64,000 nt of DNA from Tissierella sp. Yu-01 (GTDB lineage Bacteria; Bacillota; Clostridia; Tissierellales; Tissierellaceae), in contig NZ_CP120677.1 of NCBI RefSeq assembly GCF_029537395.1, positions 1,302,001 to 1,366,000 of the forward strand, in the 5' to 3' direction. Numbering within the stretch: position 1 is the stretch's first letter; each line of letters begins with the position of its first letter. The notes below the pieces were generated by a model. That model saw only the letters and a program-made list of their open reading frames with translations. It made no database searches and had not been told where the DNA came from. Shown piece by piece: positions 24,368 to 33,446 of this stretch. Position numbers and translations under genes: made by a program.

Positions 24368-24909
24368 TGGACCCTAACCTCCTGATTAGCTAATATTTCT
24401 CTTAATTTATTTCTGGCACGCATAAGTCTTTTCTTTACATTTTCTTCAGTTATGTTCAATATACTAGCTATTTCCTTATATGTATATCCGTCGTCATATT
24501 TTAGAGACAAAATTATATAGTAGGATTTAGGTAATTGTAGAAGATAATTTTCAATCTCCTTTCCTTCTAGTATATCTTCTGTATTTGCAAATTCACTGAT
24601 TATCGTTTCCTCAAATTCATCAAAAGAAAGAGTTTGCTGTTTTTGTCTTTTTCTATATGTATCAATAGCAATACTCCTTACTATATTAACGAAATATTTT
24701 CTTGTTTGTGGACACTTTTTCTTCACTACTTTACTAAAATTTTTTATAATACGTATAAAGCTCTCCTGCACAACATCTTCTGCTAAAGCACTGTCTTTCA
24801 ATATAGCATATGCTCTATTATACATTATAGAGCTATACTCATCATGAAGAACACTGAATATATGCCTATCTTCATCTGTTTCAAGCATAGACAAATATAT
24901 GAAAAGCAT
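24364..24909 (-). CDS. ECF-like sigma-70 family factor
   Basis: 181 residues: region 2 (YNRAYAILKDSALAEDVVQESFIRIIKN, near 33-60; then TRKYFVNIVRSIAIDTYRKR) and region 4 (LPKSYYIILSLKYDDGYTYKEIASILNITEENVKKRLMRARNKLR, split helix-turn-helix) with no region 3. GGGGGGA lies before the ATG. It is coupled to the DUF4367 anti-sigma gene downstream. DNA encoding KCPQTRKYFVNIV closely resembles the promoter-like element in front of the secreted-protein gene. Confidence 0.9.
   Translation of the reverse strand: MLFIYLSMLETDEDRHIFSVLHDEYSSIMYNRAYAILKDSALAEDVVQESFIRIIKNFSKVVKKKCPQTRKYFVNIVRSIAIDTYRKRQKQQTLSFDEFEETIISEFANTEDILEGKEIENYLLQLPKSYYIILSLKYDDGYTYKEIASILNITEENVKKRLMRARNKLREILANQEVRVQ
24677..24719 (-). 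promoter_or_regulatory. Coding-sequence segment resembling the 45-base element
   Basis: Inside the sigma gene the minus strand reads GTGTCCACAAA, a 10-base spacer, then TTTCGTTA-ATATAGTAAG, matching the intergenic elements at 22984 and 23613 except for the spacer and one missing base. It may be an internal promoter or the source of the intergenic elements. Confidence 0.4.
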
Positions 24910-25017
24910 AAAGCGTCCCCCCCTTTAGATACTCTATAAGATTTAAACAACATATCTAATGTCCATTTTAACAGAATTAGTAAATAATGTCTTCTTATGG
25001 AGAAAATTAACTAATAA

Positions 25018-25043
25018 AAGGCTACCAGTTTACTGGTAGCCTT
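25018..25043 (-). terminator. Terminator after kbl
   Basis: Perfect 11-base stem AAGGCTACCAG/CTGGTAGCCTT with a 4-base loop, then TTTTATTA on the minus strand, 17 bases after the kbl stop. Confidence 0.9.
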
Positions 25044-25060
25044 ACTATAAGTGGTTCTAA

Positions 25061-26248
25061 TTACAGTATTCCCATTTCCTTTCCAACTAACTCAAATACT
25101 CTTACAGCCTCATCTAATTGCTCCTTAGTATGAGCAGCTGTAACCATACATCTTACTCTACCTGTTCCCTTTGGTACAGTTGGGAATACTATACCTGAAA
25201 CAAACACACCATTTTCCATTAACTTCTTACTAAATTCCATAGTTTTACCCTCATCACCGATGATTACTGGAGTAATTGGAGTTTCACTATGTCCTGTATT
25301 AAATCCTAGTTTTCCAAGTTTTTCTTTAAAGTATTTCGCATTATCCCATAGTCTATCAGTGTATTCTGTTGATTCCATTAACATTGTAATAGCTTCTATT
25401 ATGGCACCAACAGCTGCTGGTGGTAATGATGTTGAGAATAGAACTGGTCTCGCTCTATGATTTAACCAGTCATACATAGTTTGAGAACCTGCAACATATC
25501 CACCTACTACACCTATTGCTTTAGAAAGTGTACCTATACTGAAATCAACTCTGCCATGTAAACCAAAATGGTCAACAGTACCTCTACCACTTTCGCCAAG
25601 AACACCTGAACCATGAGCATCATCTACATATGTCATAGCCTCGTATTTTTCAGCTAATTCAACTATTTCAGGCAACTTAGCTATGTCTCCATCCATGCTG
25701 AATACACCATCTGTAATAATCAATATATTCTTGTATTTATCTCTATTTGTCTTTAACACTTCTTCTAGGCTATCCATATCTGAGTGCTTATAAATAGCTC
25801 TACCTGCTTTTGATAATCTAGTTCCATCAATAATTGATGCATGATTTAATTCATCAGATATGATTAAATCCCCTGCTTCTGTAATAGCTTGAATAGTTCC
25901 AGCATTACAGTTAAAGCCTGATTGATAAATAAATGCTGCTTCTTCTCTTTTAAATTTAGCTAGTAATGCCTCTAAATCCTCATGAATTTTCATATTTCCG
26001 ATAATTGTCCTTACTGCACCTGCTCCAGCACCATATCTTTCAATTGCATCCATTGCAGCTTTCTTAAGTCTCGGGTGATTTGAAAAACCTAGGTAGTTAT
26101 TTGATGATAGGTTTATAACCTTTTTACCATTTAAAATTACCTCAGGCTGATTTGGAGTATCTAAAACCGGAAGTTTTCTATAAACACCTTGATCTTTTAA
26201 CTCCTGAATCTTCTCCTTTAAAAACGATAATTCATGTACATTTGACAC
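25061..26248 (-). CDS. kbl: Glycine C-acetyltransferase (2-amino-3-ketobutyrate CoA ligase)
   Basis: PLP-dependent alpha-oxoamine synthase. As Kbl it splits 2-amino-3-ketobutyrate plus CoA into glycine and acetyl-CoA, the second step of threonine degradation. 395 residues: [17 protein letters not shown] (near 45-60), [12 protein letters not shown] with the PLP-contacting Asp and His, and [11 protein letters not shown] with the Schiff-base Lys (near 243). GTG start, 8 bases after GGGAGG. It is monocistronic. The related 8-amino-7-oxononanoate synthase (BioF) cannot be excluded, but no bio genes are near; no threonine dehydrogenase gene is near either. Product glycine could feed the reductase operon 11 kb away. 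Confidence 0.82.
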   Translation of the reverse strand: MSNVHELSFLKEKIQELKDQGVYRKLPVLDTPNQPEVILNGKKVINLSSNNYLGFSNHPRLKKAAMDAIERYGAGAGAVRTIIGNMKIHEDLEALLAKFKREEAAFIYQSGFNCNAGTIQAITEAGDLIISDELNHASIIDGTRLSKAGRAIYKHSDMDSLEEVLKTNRDKYKNILIITDGVFSMDGDIAKLPEIVELAEKYEAMTYVDDAHGSGVLGESGRGTVDHFGLHGRVDFSIGTLSKAIGVVGGYVAGSQTMYDWLNHRARPVLFSTSLPPAAVGAIIEAITMLMESTEYTDRLWDNAKYFKEKLGKLGFNTGHSETPITPVIIGDEGKTMEFSKKLMENGVFVSGIVFPTVPKGTGRVRCMVTAAHTKEQLDEAVRVFELVGKEMGIL

Positions 26249-26332
26249 ACTTAACGCCTCCCTAATATTTTTTTAGGTCTTTATCTAAATTATATCACAG
26301 TTTTTGTCATTATTAACATATTTGTGAAATAT

Positions 26333-27298
26333 TTATTTATCATCTATTAATTTATTAATAGATTTCTCATTAGCTGAAGTTTTTATGTTTTTTAATGCAT
26401 TAATAGCATTTCTTCTCAATACACTTTTACCTCTCCAGCTTCCAGATATATGACCATATTTCTGTTTAAATTCTCTATTTGAAATTGTCAAAAGTTCTTT
26501 TAAATCTAAATACCCTTTGGTAACAGTAGGTATAAACTCCTCATGACTTGATTTCTTTATATTTTTATTTTTAGGACAAACCATTTGACAGGTATCACAC
26601 CCATAAATTTTTATACCCATTTTCTTTCTTAATTCCACATCTATTTCTTTTTTAGTCTGTGTAAGATAAGAAATACATTTTCTCGGATTCAACCTATAGG
26701 AATTGTCTAATGCATTTGTGGGACATGCTTTTAAGCACAGATTACAATCTCCACACTGACTATCCATTGGTTTGTCACACTCATCTATTTCTAAATCAGT
26801 TAACATATAGCCAATAAATATAAAGGACCCATATTTCTCATTTATTATACTACAGTTCTTTCCATAATATCCTATACCAGCTTTATATGCTAACTCCCTA
26901 TCAACTAAGGGACCAGTATCTACAAAAGATTTGTAATCAAAATCCTTAACTTTCTTAATTTCATCCGCCAATAGCTCAAGTCTATTTTTTAGTACCCTAT
27001 GATAATCCGTTCCCCAAGAAGACTTAGACAGGCTTCCTTTAAATTCACAATCAGGCTTTTCATTATAATCTACATTATAGGATAGTGCTATTACAATTAT
27101 GGTTTTACAATTGCCCATAGTTAGTTTGGGATCAATTCTTTTCTTTATATCAGCTTCTTCAAATTCTGTAAATCTGTTATTTTTTAATCTATAATCTAAA
27201 TATTCTTCAATGTTCACTAAAGGTCCACTATCTGTAAACCCTATCATATCCATATTTAACTCTTTTGACTTTTCTATTATATATTTTTTTATATTCAT
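26333..27298 (-). CDS. queG: Epoxyqueuosine reductase QueG
   Basis: Last step of queuosine synthesis on tRNA: reduction of epoxyqueuosine, using cobalamin and two 4Fe-4S clusters. 321 residues, on the short side: N-terminal corrinoid-binding part with YKSFVDTGPLVDRELAYKAGIGYYGKN (near 120-146), ferredoxin-like CGDCNLCLKACPTNAL (near 188) and CDTCQMVCPKNKN (near 234). HEAT-type repeats are short. It depends on cobalamin, whose synthesis operon is in the same window. Confidence 0.93.
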   Translation of the reverse strand: MNIKKYIIEKSKELNMDMIGFTDSGPLVNIEEYLDYRLKNNRFTEFEEADIKKRIDPKLTMGNCKTIIVIALSYNVDYNEKPDCEFKGSLSKSSWGTDYHRVLKNRLELLADEIKKVKDFDYKSFVDTGPLVDRELAYKAGIGYYGKNCSIINEKYGSFIFIGYMLTDLEIDECDKPMDSQCGDCNLCLKACPTNALDNSYRLNPRKCISYLTQTKKEIDVELRKKMGIKIYGCDTCQMVCPKNKNIKKSSHEEFIPTVTKGYLDLKELLTISNREFKQKYGHISGSWRGKSVLRRNAINALKNIKTSANEKSINKLIDDK

Positions 27299-27493
27299 TT
27301 TATTTTCATCCTTTACTACAGATAGTTAAAACGAGGCTAATATATCAACAACTTTATTGTATCATGTTCCAATTATTATTAAAATAGTAGCATATTCTAA
27401 ACCAATCGTAACCTTTTTTTAATATCTCCACAGAGGAATGTGTGATATAATTATACTGGTATATGAAGATAGAAAAAGAAAAGGAAGTATGGA

Positions 27494-28606
27494 ATGTTTA
27501 ACTTAAGAAAAAAAGCGTTTAAAAGATTTGATTTTCTGTTGTTTTTCTCAGTTGTTATACTGTGTATATTTGGGCTTGTTATATTAAAATCCGCTACATT
27601 AAGCTATGATACAAATAGATTTGTAAAAACACAGGCAATAGCTACAGTAATTGGTTTTATTGCAATCTTGATACTTATACTTCTTGATTATCAATTCTTA
27701 GGCAAGATGTATATCCCTATATATGTGGTATGTATTGGTCTATTAATAGCTGTACTTGTAGCAGGAACAGGGGACGAGCAGTGGGGAGCTAAATCCTGGT
27801 TATATATTGGTTCCTTTGGATTTCAACCATCAGAGTTTGTAAAAATAGGTCTTATAATATCCTTGGCAAAGTTTATAGATATAAATAAAGAGGATATAAA
27901 TCAGCCATTTACATTATTTAAGATACTAGTATTTGCATTTATTCCAGTTGGACTTATTTTGCTACAACCAGATGCAGGAACTGCTATGGTTTTTATATTC
28001 TTTATTGCAGCCATGTTGTTTATAGCAGGAGTTAAATGGAAATATATAGGATACGCTGTAACTATTGGTTTACTTAGTTTACCAGTATTATGGTTTAGAT
28101 TGGACAAATACCAAAGAAACCGAATATTCGACTTTCTTGAACCAGAAAGAGATGCCTCAGGTACAGGATATCAGGCAATTCAAGGTAAAATAGCTGTAGG
28201 TAGTGGTAAGATATTTGGTAGAGGCCTATTTAAAGGGACTCAGACTCAATACAACTATATACCTGCTAAGCAAACTGACTTTATATTTGCAGTATTGGCT
28301 GAAGAACTAGGATTTATCGGAGGAGTTTCATTAATAATCCTATATCATATAATGATAAGACGATTTCTCAAAATTGCTAAAAATTGTACAGATTTATTTG
28401 GGTCATTAATGTGCGTCGGTATTGCGGCAATGTTCCTATTTCATATATGGGAAAATATAGGAATGACAATAGGGCTTATGCCTATTACAGGAATACCACT
28501 TCCATTCTTAAGCTATGGAGGAACGTTCCAATTAGCTAATTTAATATGTATAGGTATCGTGCTAAGCGTAGGACTTCATAGAGAAGGCTTAAGTTTTGAA
28601 GACTAG
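27494..28606 (+). CDS. rodA: SEDS-family peptidoglycan glycosyltransferase RodA
   Basis: Membrane glycosyltransferase polymerising lipid II during elongation, partnered with a class B PBP. 370 residues with about ten membrane helices; signatures WIYIGSFGFQPSEFVKIGLI-like segment (near 97-116), GYQAIQGKIAVGSGKIFGRGLF (near 227-248), PAKQTDFIFAVLAEELGF and C-terminal GIPLPFLSYGGTFQLANL. AAGGAAG precedes the ATG. It ends at a strong terminator and has no mreBCD neighbours. FtsW or SpoVE is the alternative; the sequence favours RodA. Confidence 0.9.
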   Translation: MFNLRKKAFKRFDFLLFFSVVILCIFGLVILKSATLSYDTNRFVKTQAIATVIGFIAILILILLDYQFLGKMYIPIYVVCIGLLIAVLVAGTGDEQWGAKSWLYIGSFGFQPSEFVKIGLIISLAKFIDINKEDINQPFTLFKILVFAFIPVGLILLQPDAGTAMVFIFFIAAMLFIAGVKWKYIGYAVTIGLLSLPVLWFRLDKYQRNRIFDFLEPERDASGTGYQAIQGKIAVGSGKIFGRGLFKGTQTQYNYIPAKQTDFIFAVLAEELGFIGGVSLIILYHIMIRRFLKIAKNCTDLFGSLMCVGIAAMFLFHIWENIGMTIGLMPITGIPLPFLSYGGTFQLANLICIGIVLSVGLHREGLSFED

Positions 28607-28612
28607 TACAGG

Positions 28613-28644
28613 GGAAATTAATTCGTGAATTAATTTCCTTTTTT
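28613..28644 (+). terminator. Terminator after rodA
   Basis: Perfect 12-base stem GGAAATTAATTC/GAATTAATTTCC with a 2-base loop, followed by TTTTTTG. Confidence 0.88.
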
Positions 28645-28674
28645 GTTTAGATAATTTCACTATTTTTTTATAGG

Positions 28675-28707
28675 TACCTTGCATTGAAAGGTAGCATATG
28701 ATATATT
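28675..28707 (+). promoter_or_regulatory. Promoter and palindromic operator of the padR operon
   Basis: TTGCAT (28679-28684) and TATATT (28702-28707) with a 17-base spacer. Inverted repeat TACCTT-N7-AAGGTA (28675-28693) covers the -35 box, where the adjacent PadR repressor would be expected to bind (inference). Confidence 0.65.
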
Positions 28708-28737
28708 ATAGCTATTATTATTAAAGGAGAGAAATCT

Positions 28738-29055
28738 ATGAATATTCAATTTAAAAAAGGTGTGCTAGAGCTATGTGTTCTTTCCTTACTTGATAGAAAA
28801 GACTTTTATGGGTATGAACTAGTTGAAAAAATATCTCAATACATCAATATATCCGAAGGAACTATCTATCCATTGCTTAGAAGGTTTCGAACTGAAGGAT
28901 ATGTAACTACCTACCTAGAAGAATCGCAGGAAGGACCGCCTAGAAAGTACTATAGATTAACTGAACGTGGTAAGGAAGAATACGAGGACCTAGAAATAGA
29001 ATGGGAAAGCTTTATTGATGGAGTTAATAATATTTTAAGGGGAGATATGGAATGA
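28738..29055 (+). CDS. PadR-family transcriptional regulator
   Basis: Winged-helix repressor of 105 residues, typical of the short PadR group: [27 protein letters not shown] (near 6-32), [22 protein letters not shown] (recognition helix and start of wing, near 39-60), [20 protein letters not shown] (wing and C-terminal helix). GGAGAG precedes the ATG. Its stop overlaps the DUF1700 start by 4 bases. It probably represses its own operon through the palindrome at 28675; effector unknown. Confidence 0.92.
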   Translation: MNIQFKKGVLELCVLSLLDRKDFYGYELVEKISQYINISEGTIYPLLRRFRTEGYVTTYLEESQEGPPRKYYRLTERGKEEYEDLEIEWESFIDGVNNILRGDME

Positions 29056-29615
29056 CTAGAGTCGAATATATAAACAGACTAAAAACTAATCTTCAAGGAT
29101 TACCTATAGATGAGATAACCGATATATTATCTGACTACGAGGAACATTTTAACATAGGAATATCTAAGGGAAAATCAGAAGAAGAAATATCCAAAGAATT
29201 AGGTGACCCTAGAGAAGTAGCTGAAGGGTATAGATCGAATTTCAGATCTAATCCAAAAGAGCCTAGACCTTCTACAACGAATGATAATACAAGGAAGTTC
29301 TTATTTGGACTTTTATTAGTAGGTGTCAATGTTGTAGTACTATTTGTACCTGCTATGACACTCTTTGGATTACTGATGGGATTGTTTGGAGTTGGAATAG
29401 GCTTTACATTTGGTGGCTTTGGAATAATGCTTGGATTTCCAGTCAAAGCCTTTTTAGGCATGACAGCACCCCATTTCTTAACTTCTTTTGGTATTGGCCT
29501 AGGTTTGTCTTCAATGGGATTATTAATTTTAATTTTAGGTTTTCATATTGTAAAAATTCTATTCAAATTAATCGTTATATATTTTAGATGGAATGTTGAT
29601 TTGATGAATAAATAG
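29052..29615 (+). CDS. DUF1700 (HAAS-type) membrane protein
   Basis: 187 residues: N-terminal helical DUF1700 domain ([52 protein letters not shown]) and three hydrophobic segments (about 78-100, 108-130, 140-175). It is almost always found between a PadR regulator and a DUF4097 protein in Firmicutes, in systems thought to sense envelope stress. It is coupled to both neighbours: overlaps padR by 4 bases and is 10 bases before the DUF4097 gene. Confidence 0.87.
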   Translation: MTRVEYINRLKTNLQGLPIDEITDILSDYEEHFNIGISKGKSEEEISKELGDPREVAEGYRSNFRSNPKEPRPSTTNDNTRKFLFGLLLVGVNVVVLFVPAMTLFGLLMGLFGVGIGFTFGGFGIMLGFPVKAFLGMTAPHFLTSFGIGLGLSSMGLLILILGFHIVKILFKLIVIYFRWNVDLMNK

Positions 29616-29625
29616 GAGGATTCCC

Positions 29626-30729
29626 ATGAATATAAAAAGAATTGTTTTCATTTTAATTGGAATTATGATTATTGGTTTTAGTGTAGGCTTGTTTTCTTTA
29701 ATATACAATGATGATTTTAATTTTTCTAAAATTGATTTAAACCATAGAATTATAGTTAAAGATAATTACTCAAATGTTAGGGTTGGATTTGATGGAATTG
29801 AAGTCAAAGATGGAGATGACCAGGTTATAGTCGGTTGGGATGGTATCAAGGTAACTGATGGTGATGACCAGGTTATAGTCGGTTGGGATGGTATCAAGGT
29901 AACTGATGGTGATGAAAAGATTAGCATAGGCAAAGATGGTTTTGATATCAATGGCTCAAAGCCCAACGACTGGAATTGGTTTGGACATAAATTAGAAAAT
30001 TACAGCGTTGATGAAGTAAAAAAAGAAAACATTGATAATTTAGATTCAATAGAAATCAGCTCCTCCTTTGTAGATGTGAAAGTTAGTTCAGAAGTAAGAG
30101 AAGATGTTCAGATAAAATATTATGGTAAAATGAAATCTAATGTATTACCTAAATTAGAGACAAAAATAAGTGGTAATAATTTAATTATAAGGCTTGATAA
30201 TAATAAAAACAGCTATACAGTAGCTGAATCCAATGTAGTATTGGAGGTGTTTATTCCTGAAAACTATACGGGAGACTTTGAGCTTAACAGTTCATCTGCA
30301 GATTTCTATATAGATAATATTATTGCTACTAATTTCAAACTTTCAACTAGCTCAGGAAATACTACAATTAATAAAATTCGTACTAATCATATAAATTTAA
30401 ATTCATCATCAGGTGATATCTTGTCGAAAGATGTCTTTGGAAATGTTCAAGTTCAAACTAGTTCTGGTGACATGAGATTATTTTTAAGTAAGGATACTGG
30501 TAATTACAGATTAGATTCAAGTTCAGGTGATATTGAAATTTATTATGATTCATTTGCAAACTATAAAGGGATTTACAATACATCCTCTGGTGACTTTGAA
30601 TACGATAATTCAGTAAATATAACTAAAAATATAGATGATGATAAATATGAATTCAGCTTAGGTTCTGGCGAAAAAGAACTTAAAATAAACACCTCTTCAG
30701 GTGATCTAGATATTTTTTCCATAAAATAG
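29626..30729 (+). CDS. DUF4097 beta-helix surface protein with 16-residue repeats
   Basis: 367 residues: N-terminal membrane anchor (about 5-27), a linker of DGIKVTDGDDQVIVGW-type 16-residue repeats (about 50-110), then a right-handed beta-helix-like DUF4097 domain with SSG-rich turns (NSSSADFYID, STSSGNTTI, TSSGDMRLF, SSSGDIEIY, NTSSGDLDIF), one turn every 20 or so residues. Probably exposed outside the membrane and part of an envelope-responsive PadR operon. Two of the linker repeats are identical at DNA level, a sign of recent expansion. Confidence 0.85.
   Translation: MNIKRIVFILIGIMIIGFSVGLFSLIYNDDFNFSKIDLNHRIIVKDNYSNVRVGFDGIEVKDGDDQVIVGWDGIKVTDGDDQVIVGWDGIKVTDGDEKISIGKDGFDINGSKPNDWNWFGHKLENYSVDEVKKENIDNLDSIEISSSFVDVKVSSEVREDVQIKYYGKMKSNVLPKLETKISGNNLIIRLDNNKNSYTVAESNVVLEVFIPENYTGDFELNSSSADFYIDNIIATNFKLSTSSGNTTINKIRTNHINLNSSSGDILSKDVFGNVQVQTSSGDMRLFLSKDTGNYRLDSSSGDIEIYYDSFANYKGIYNTSSGDFEYDNSVNITKNIDDDKYEFSLGSGEKELKINTSSGDLDIFSIK
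29815..29910 (+). repeat. Two exact 48-base tandem repeats
   Basis: 29815-29862 and 29863-29910 are identical, each encoding 16 residues starting DDQVIVGW and ending DG. Neighbouring diverged units flank them. Length change by slippage or recombination would stay in frame. Confidence 0.95.
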
Positions 30730-30753
30730 TTACAAAAAAGTTACAACTCCTTC

Positions 30754-30782
30754 TTGTAATTGAAGTTGATATTTTATATACT
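30754..30782 (+). promoter_or_regulatory. Sigma-A-type promoter of the NlpC/P60 gene
   Basis: TTGTAA (30754-30759) and TATACT (30777-30782) with a 17-base spacer, about 50 bases before the TTG start. Confidence 0.55.
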
Positions 30783-30833
30783 AAAGGGGACAAGTATATA
30801 ATAATTACTTTCATTATAAGGAGGCGTTTTAAT

Positions 30834-31853
30834 TTGCAAAAGAGAAAAGCCTTAAAAGGCACAACGTTAGCTTTAGCCTTATCTGGTATTTTAACATTTG
30901 CCTCATCTCCTACATATGCAGTATTAGGTGATCAAGTGTTAAAGGAAGGAATGGAACATCCAGATGTGCAAGTTTTACAAGAAGAGCTTAAAAATTTAGG
31001 ACTTTATAATAGCGAAAAAACATCTACATATTATGATGAACTTACAGCACAATCAGTAAGGGCATTTCAAATATCTAAAGGTATCGAGATAAATGGTATA
31101 TTCGACTTAAATACACATGAAATATTAATGGCATCAAAGGGAAGTGTGCCAACAGTTAAAAATGAAGTAGCTGAATTGAATCCAGAGGTTCAAAATAAAG
31201 GAAGTAATCTAACTTTTAACAGGGAGCTTAATCTTAAAGATGAGGGTGAAGATGTTAGACAACTTCAAGAAGCTTTAAAAGCCATGGGTTATCTAGCTAT
31301 TGATGATTGCACTGATTATTTTGGAAATCAAACTGAATCAGCATTAACAGCTTTTCAGGAAGACCAAGGCTTAGTCCCTGATGGAATAGCTGGATTAAGA
31401 ACTATAGAGGCAATTAACAAAGTTTTATCAGGAAGAGGAATCGCACTTCCTGAAGTATCAAGGGGCTCCGAATTAGGAAGCTTAGCCAATAATATCATAG
31501 TAACGGCTAAAAAATATTTAGGAGTACGTTATTCATATGGTGGTTCATCTCCAAATGGATTTGACTGCTCAGGTTTTACATCATATGTATACAAGCAACA
31601 TGGAATTACTTTACCGCGTGCTACAACTGGACAAGCTACTTTTGGAACGAAGGTAAGTAAAGCAGATTTAAGAACTGGTGACTTAGTTATATTTAGCAAT
31701 ACTTACAAATCTGGTCCTAGCCATGCAGGTATTTACATAGACAATGGTAAATTCATACATGCAAGCTCAGTAGGATCAGGTGGTGTAATAATTTCAGACC
31801 TTAATTCAAATTATTATTCAAGTCATTTTTCATACGGAAGAAGAGTATTTTAA
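30834..31853 (+). CDS. Secreted NlpC/P60 peptidoglycan endopeptidase with two PG-binding domains
   Basis: Wall hydrolase cleaving stem peptides. 339 residues from a TTG start preceded by AAGGAGG: signal peptide (1-29, ending SSPTYA), two PG_binding_1 domains (about 38-95, DVQVLQEELKNLGLY; about 132-190, GEDVRQLQEALKAMGYL), then NlpC/P60 (about 220-339) with catalytic Cys in NGFDCSGFTSYVY, His in SHAGIYI and a further His in GKFIHASS. Monocistronic, with its own promoter and terminator. Confidence 0.94.
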   Translation: MQKRKALKGTTLALALSGILTFASSPTYAVLGDQVLKEGMEHPDVQVLQEELKNLGLYNSEKTSTYYDELTAQSVRAFQISKGIEINGIFDLNTHEILMASKGSVPTVKNEVAELNPEVQNKGSNLTFNRELNLKDEGEDVRQLQEALKAMGYLAIDDCTDYFGNQTESALTAFQEDQGLVPDGIAGLRTIEAINKVLSGRGIALPEVSRGSELGSLANNIIVTAKKYLGVRYSYGGSSPNGFDCSGFTSYVYKQHGITLPRATTGQATFGTKVSKADLRTGDLVIFSNTYKSGPSHAGIYIDNGKFIHASSVGSGGVIISDLNSNYYSSHFSYGRRVF

Positions 31854-31854
31854 T

Positions 31855-31886
31855 AAAAGCCCAGGAAATATATTTCCTGGGCTTTT
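31855..31886. terminator. Bidirectional terminator between NlpC/P60 gene and tdk
   Basis: Perfect palindrome of 16 plus 16 bases (AAAAGCCCAGGAAATA and its complement), with A/T runs at both ends, between convergent genes. Confidence 0.92.
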
Positions 31887-31906
31887 ATTTTATCATATAA
31901 AAATTT

Positions 31907-32521
31907 CTATAAGTCTTCAAATGTCACTTGATTTTTATTTACTAGAGCATCTTCAATTTTCTTTTCTTTTAAGTAACACTTTCTGCAAAGTGGCTCATAT
32001 TCATTAGTAGCTCCTATGACAACTCTTTCAGTTGATTTCGTTTTTCTATGGCTTACCCATGCGTCTGTACCGCATTTTACACATACTGCATGGTGTTTAT
32101 TTAGATAATCTGCTAAGGGCATCAATTCCTTTAAAGCTTCAAATGGTCGCCCAGAAAAATCCAAGTCCAATCCCGCTAAAATAACAGTGACTTCTCTTTC
32201 TGTCATTTCTTTTATACTTTCAACGATTCTTTCTACTCCACCTCCTAAAAACTGCACTTCATCTATTGCAACTACATCTGGATTGTGTTCCTTACATAGT
32301 TCAATAACCTCATGAATATCCTCTACCAATATTGCCTCTAATGAAGTTTTATCATGGGAAACTATGTCCGAAGTAGCATGTCTTGTATCTACAGTAGGTT
32401 TGAATGCTAGTGTATTATAGCCGGCTATTTTAAATCTTTTAACGTCCTTTTCGAGACTAGAAGTTTTTCCTGAAAACATGGATCCAGTGTGTATTATTAA
32501 TTTTCCTTTGTACTGATGCAA
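31907..32521 (-). CDS. tdk: Thymidine kinase
   Basis: Type II thymidine kinase: ATP + thymidine to dTMP (salvage). 204 residues: P-loop HTGSMFSGKTSSL (near 11-22), VVAIDEVQFL (Walker B), and a C-terminal zinc-binding lasso domain with CVKCGTDA and CRKCY. The start is TTG with GGGGG 9 bases upstream. Monocistronic between convergent and divergent neighbours; part of the nucleoside-scavenging profile of the window. Confidence 0.95.
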   Translation of the reverse strand: MHQYKGKLIIHTGSMFSGKTSSLEKDVKRFKIAGYNTLAFKPTVDTRHATSDIVSHDKTSLEAILVEDIHEVIELCKEHNPDVVAIDEVQFLGGGVERIVESIKEMTEREVTVILAGLDLDFSGRPFEALKELMPLADYLNKHHAVCVKCGTDAWVSHRKTKSTERVVIGATNEYEPLCRKCYLKEKKIEDALVNKNQVTFEDL

Positions 32522-32666
32522 ATTTATTTACCCCCTTTTAATGACTTATTTATTATACCACGTATGTATACTTTTTTGGATATTAAATTATTAAACCTGA
32601 TGTACCTTCACCAAAGTCAGTCTAACAGAATAATATAGATTATGAATTCATTACAGGAGTGATTTT

Positions 32667-33446
32667 ATGGACAAAAAAACGATCGTTGAATTAAAGCATA
32701 TAAATATGGTCTATCATACCATAGATGAAGAAACTCTTGCATTAAATGATATTAACTTAGATATATATGATGGTGAAATACTTGGAATTGTAGGTCCTAG
32801 CGGCTGTGGTAAATCGACGCTATTATCAATAATTGCAGGATTGATAAAACCAACAAAAGGTAATGTTCTTGTAAAAGGTAAAGATGTTGAAAATCCATTA
32901 GAAAATATTGGCTATATGTTTCAAAAAGATCAGCTTTTCGATTGGAGAAATATTTTAAATAATGCTGTTATTGGCTTGGAAATACAAGGAAAGCTTAATA
33001 ATGAGACTCTTAATGAGGCTAAAGCATTGTTAGATAATTATGGATTAGGTGATTTCTTATACTCTTATCCTTATCAACTATCTGGAGGAATGAGACAAAG
33101 AGTAGCTTTAGCCAGAACAATGATACTAAAACCAGATATTCTTCTACTAGACGAACCTTTCTCAGCCCTTGACTATCAGACTAGGTTAGCAATTTCTGAT
33201 GAAGTTGGTATTATATTAAGAGAAAAACAAAAAACTGCTATTCTAGTAACACATGACATTGCAGAAGCTATAAGCCTTTGCGATAGAGTAGCAATAATGA
33301 GTAACCGACCAGGAAGAATTAAGGACATTATCGAAATCGAGTTAACCTGTGAAGAAAACAGATCACCTATTAAATTGAGAGAGGCTCCAGAATTCAGGCA
33401 TTATTTCAATAAGATATGGAAGGAGCTTGATATACATGTCAAATAA
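32667..33446 (+). CDS. ABC transporter ATP-binding protein (nitrate/sulfonate/thiamine-precursor type)
   Basis: 259 residues: Walker A VGPSGCGKSTLLS (near 44-56), signature LSGGMRQRVALARTM (near 134-148), Walker B ILLLDEPFSALD, H-loop VTHDIAEA. The FQKDQLFDWRN phrase puts it in the TauB/SsuB/ThiZ group. GGAG precedes the ATG. The permease gene overlaps its end by 11 bases. No substrate-binding protein gene lies in this two-gene unit, so substrate is unknown. Confidence 0.9.
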   Translation: MDKKTIVELKHINMVYHTIDEETLALNDINLDIYDGEILGIVGPSGCGKSTLLSIIAGLIKPTKGNVLVKGKDVENPLENIGYMFQKDQLFDWRNILNNAVIGLEIQGKLNNETLNEAKALLDNYGLGDFLYSYPYQLSGGMRQRVALARTMILKPDILLLDEPFSALDYQTRLAISDEVGIILREKQKTAILVTHDIAEAISLCDRVAIMSNRPGRIKDIIEIELTCEENRSPIKLREAPEFRHYFNKIWKELDIHVK

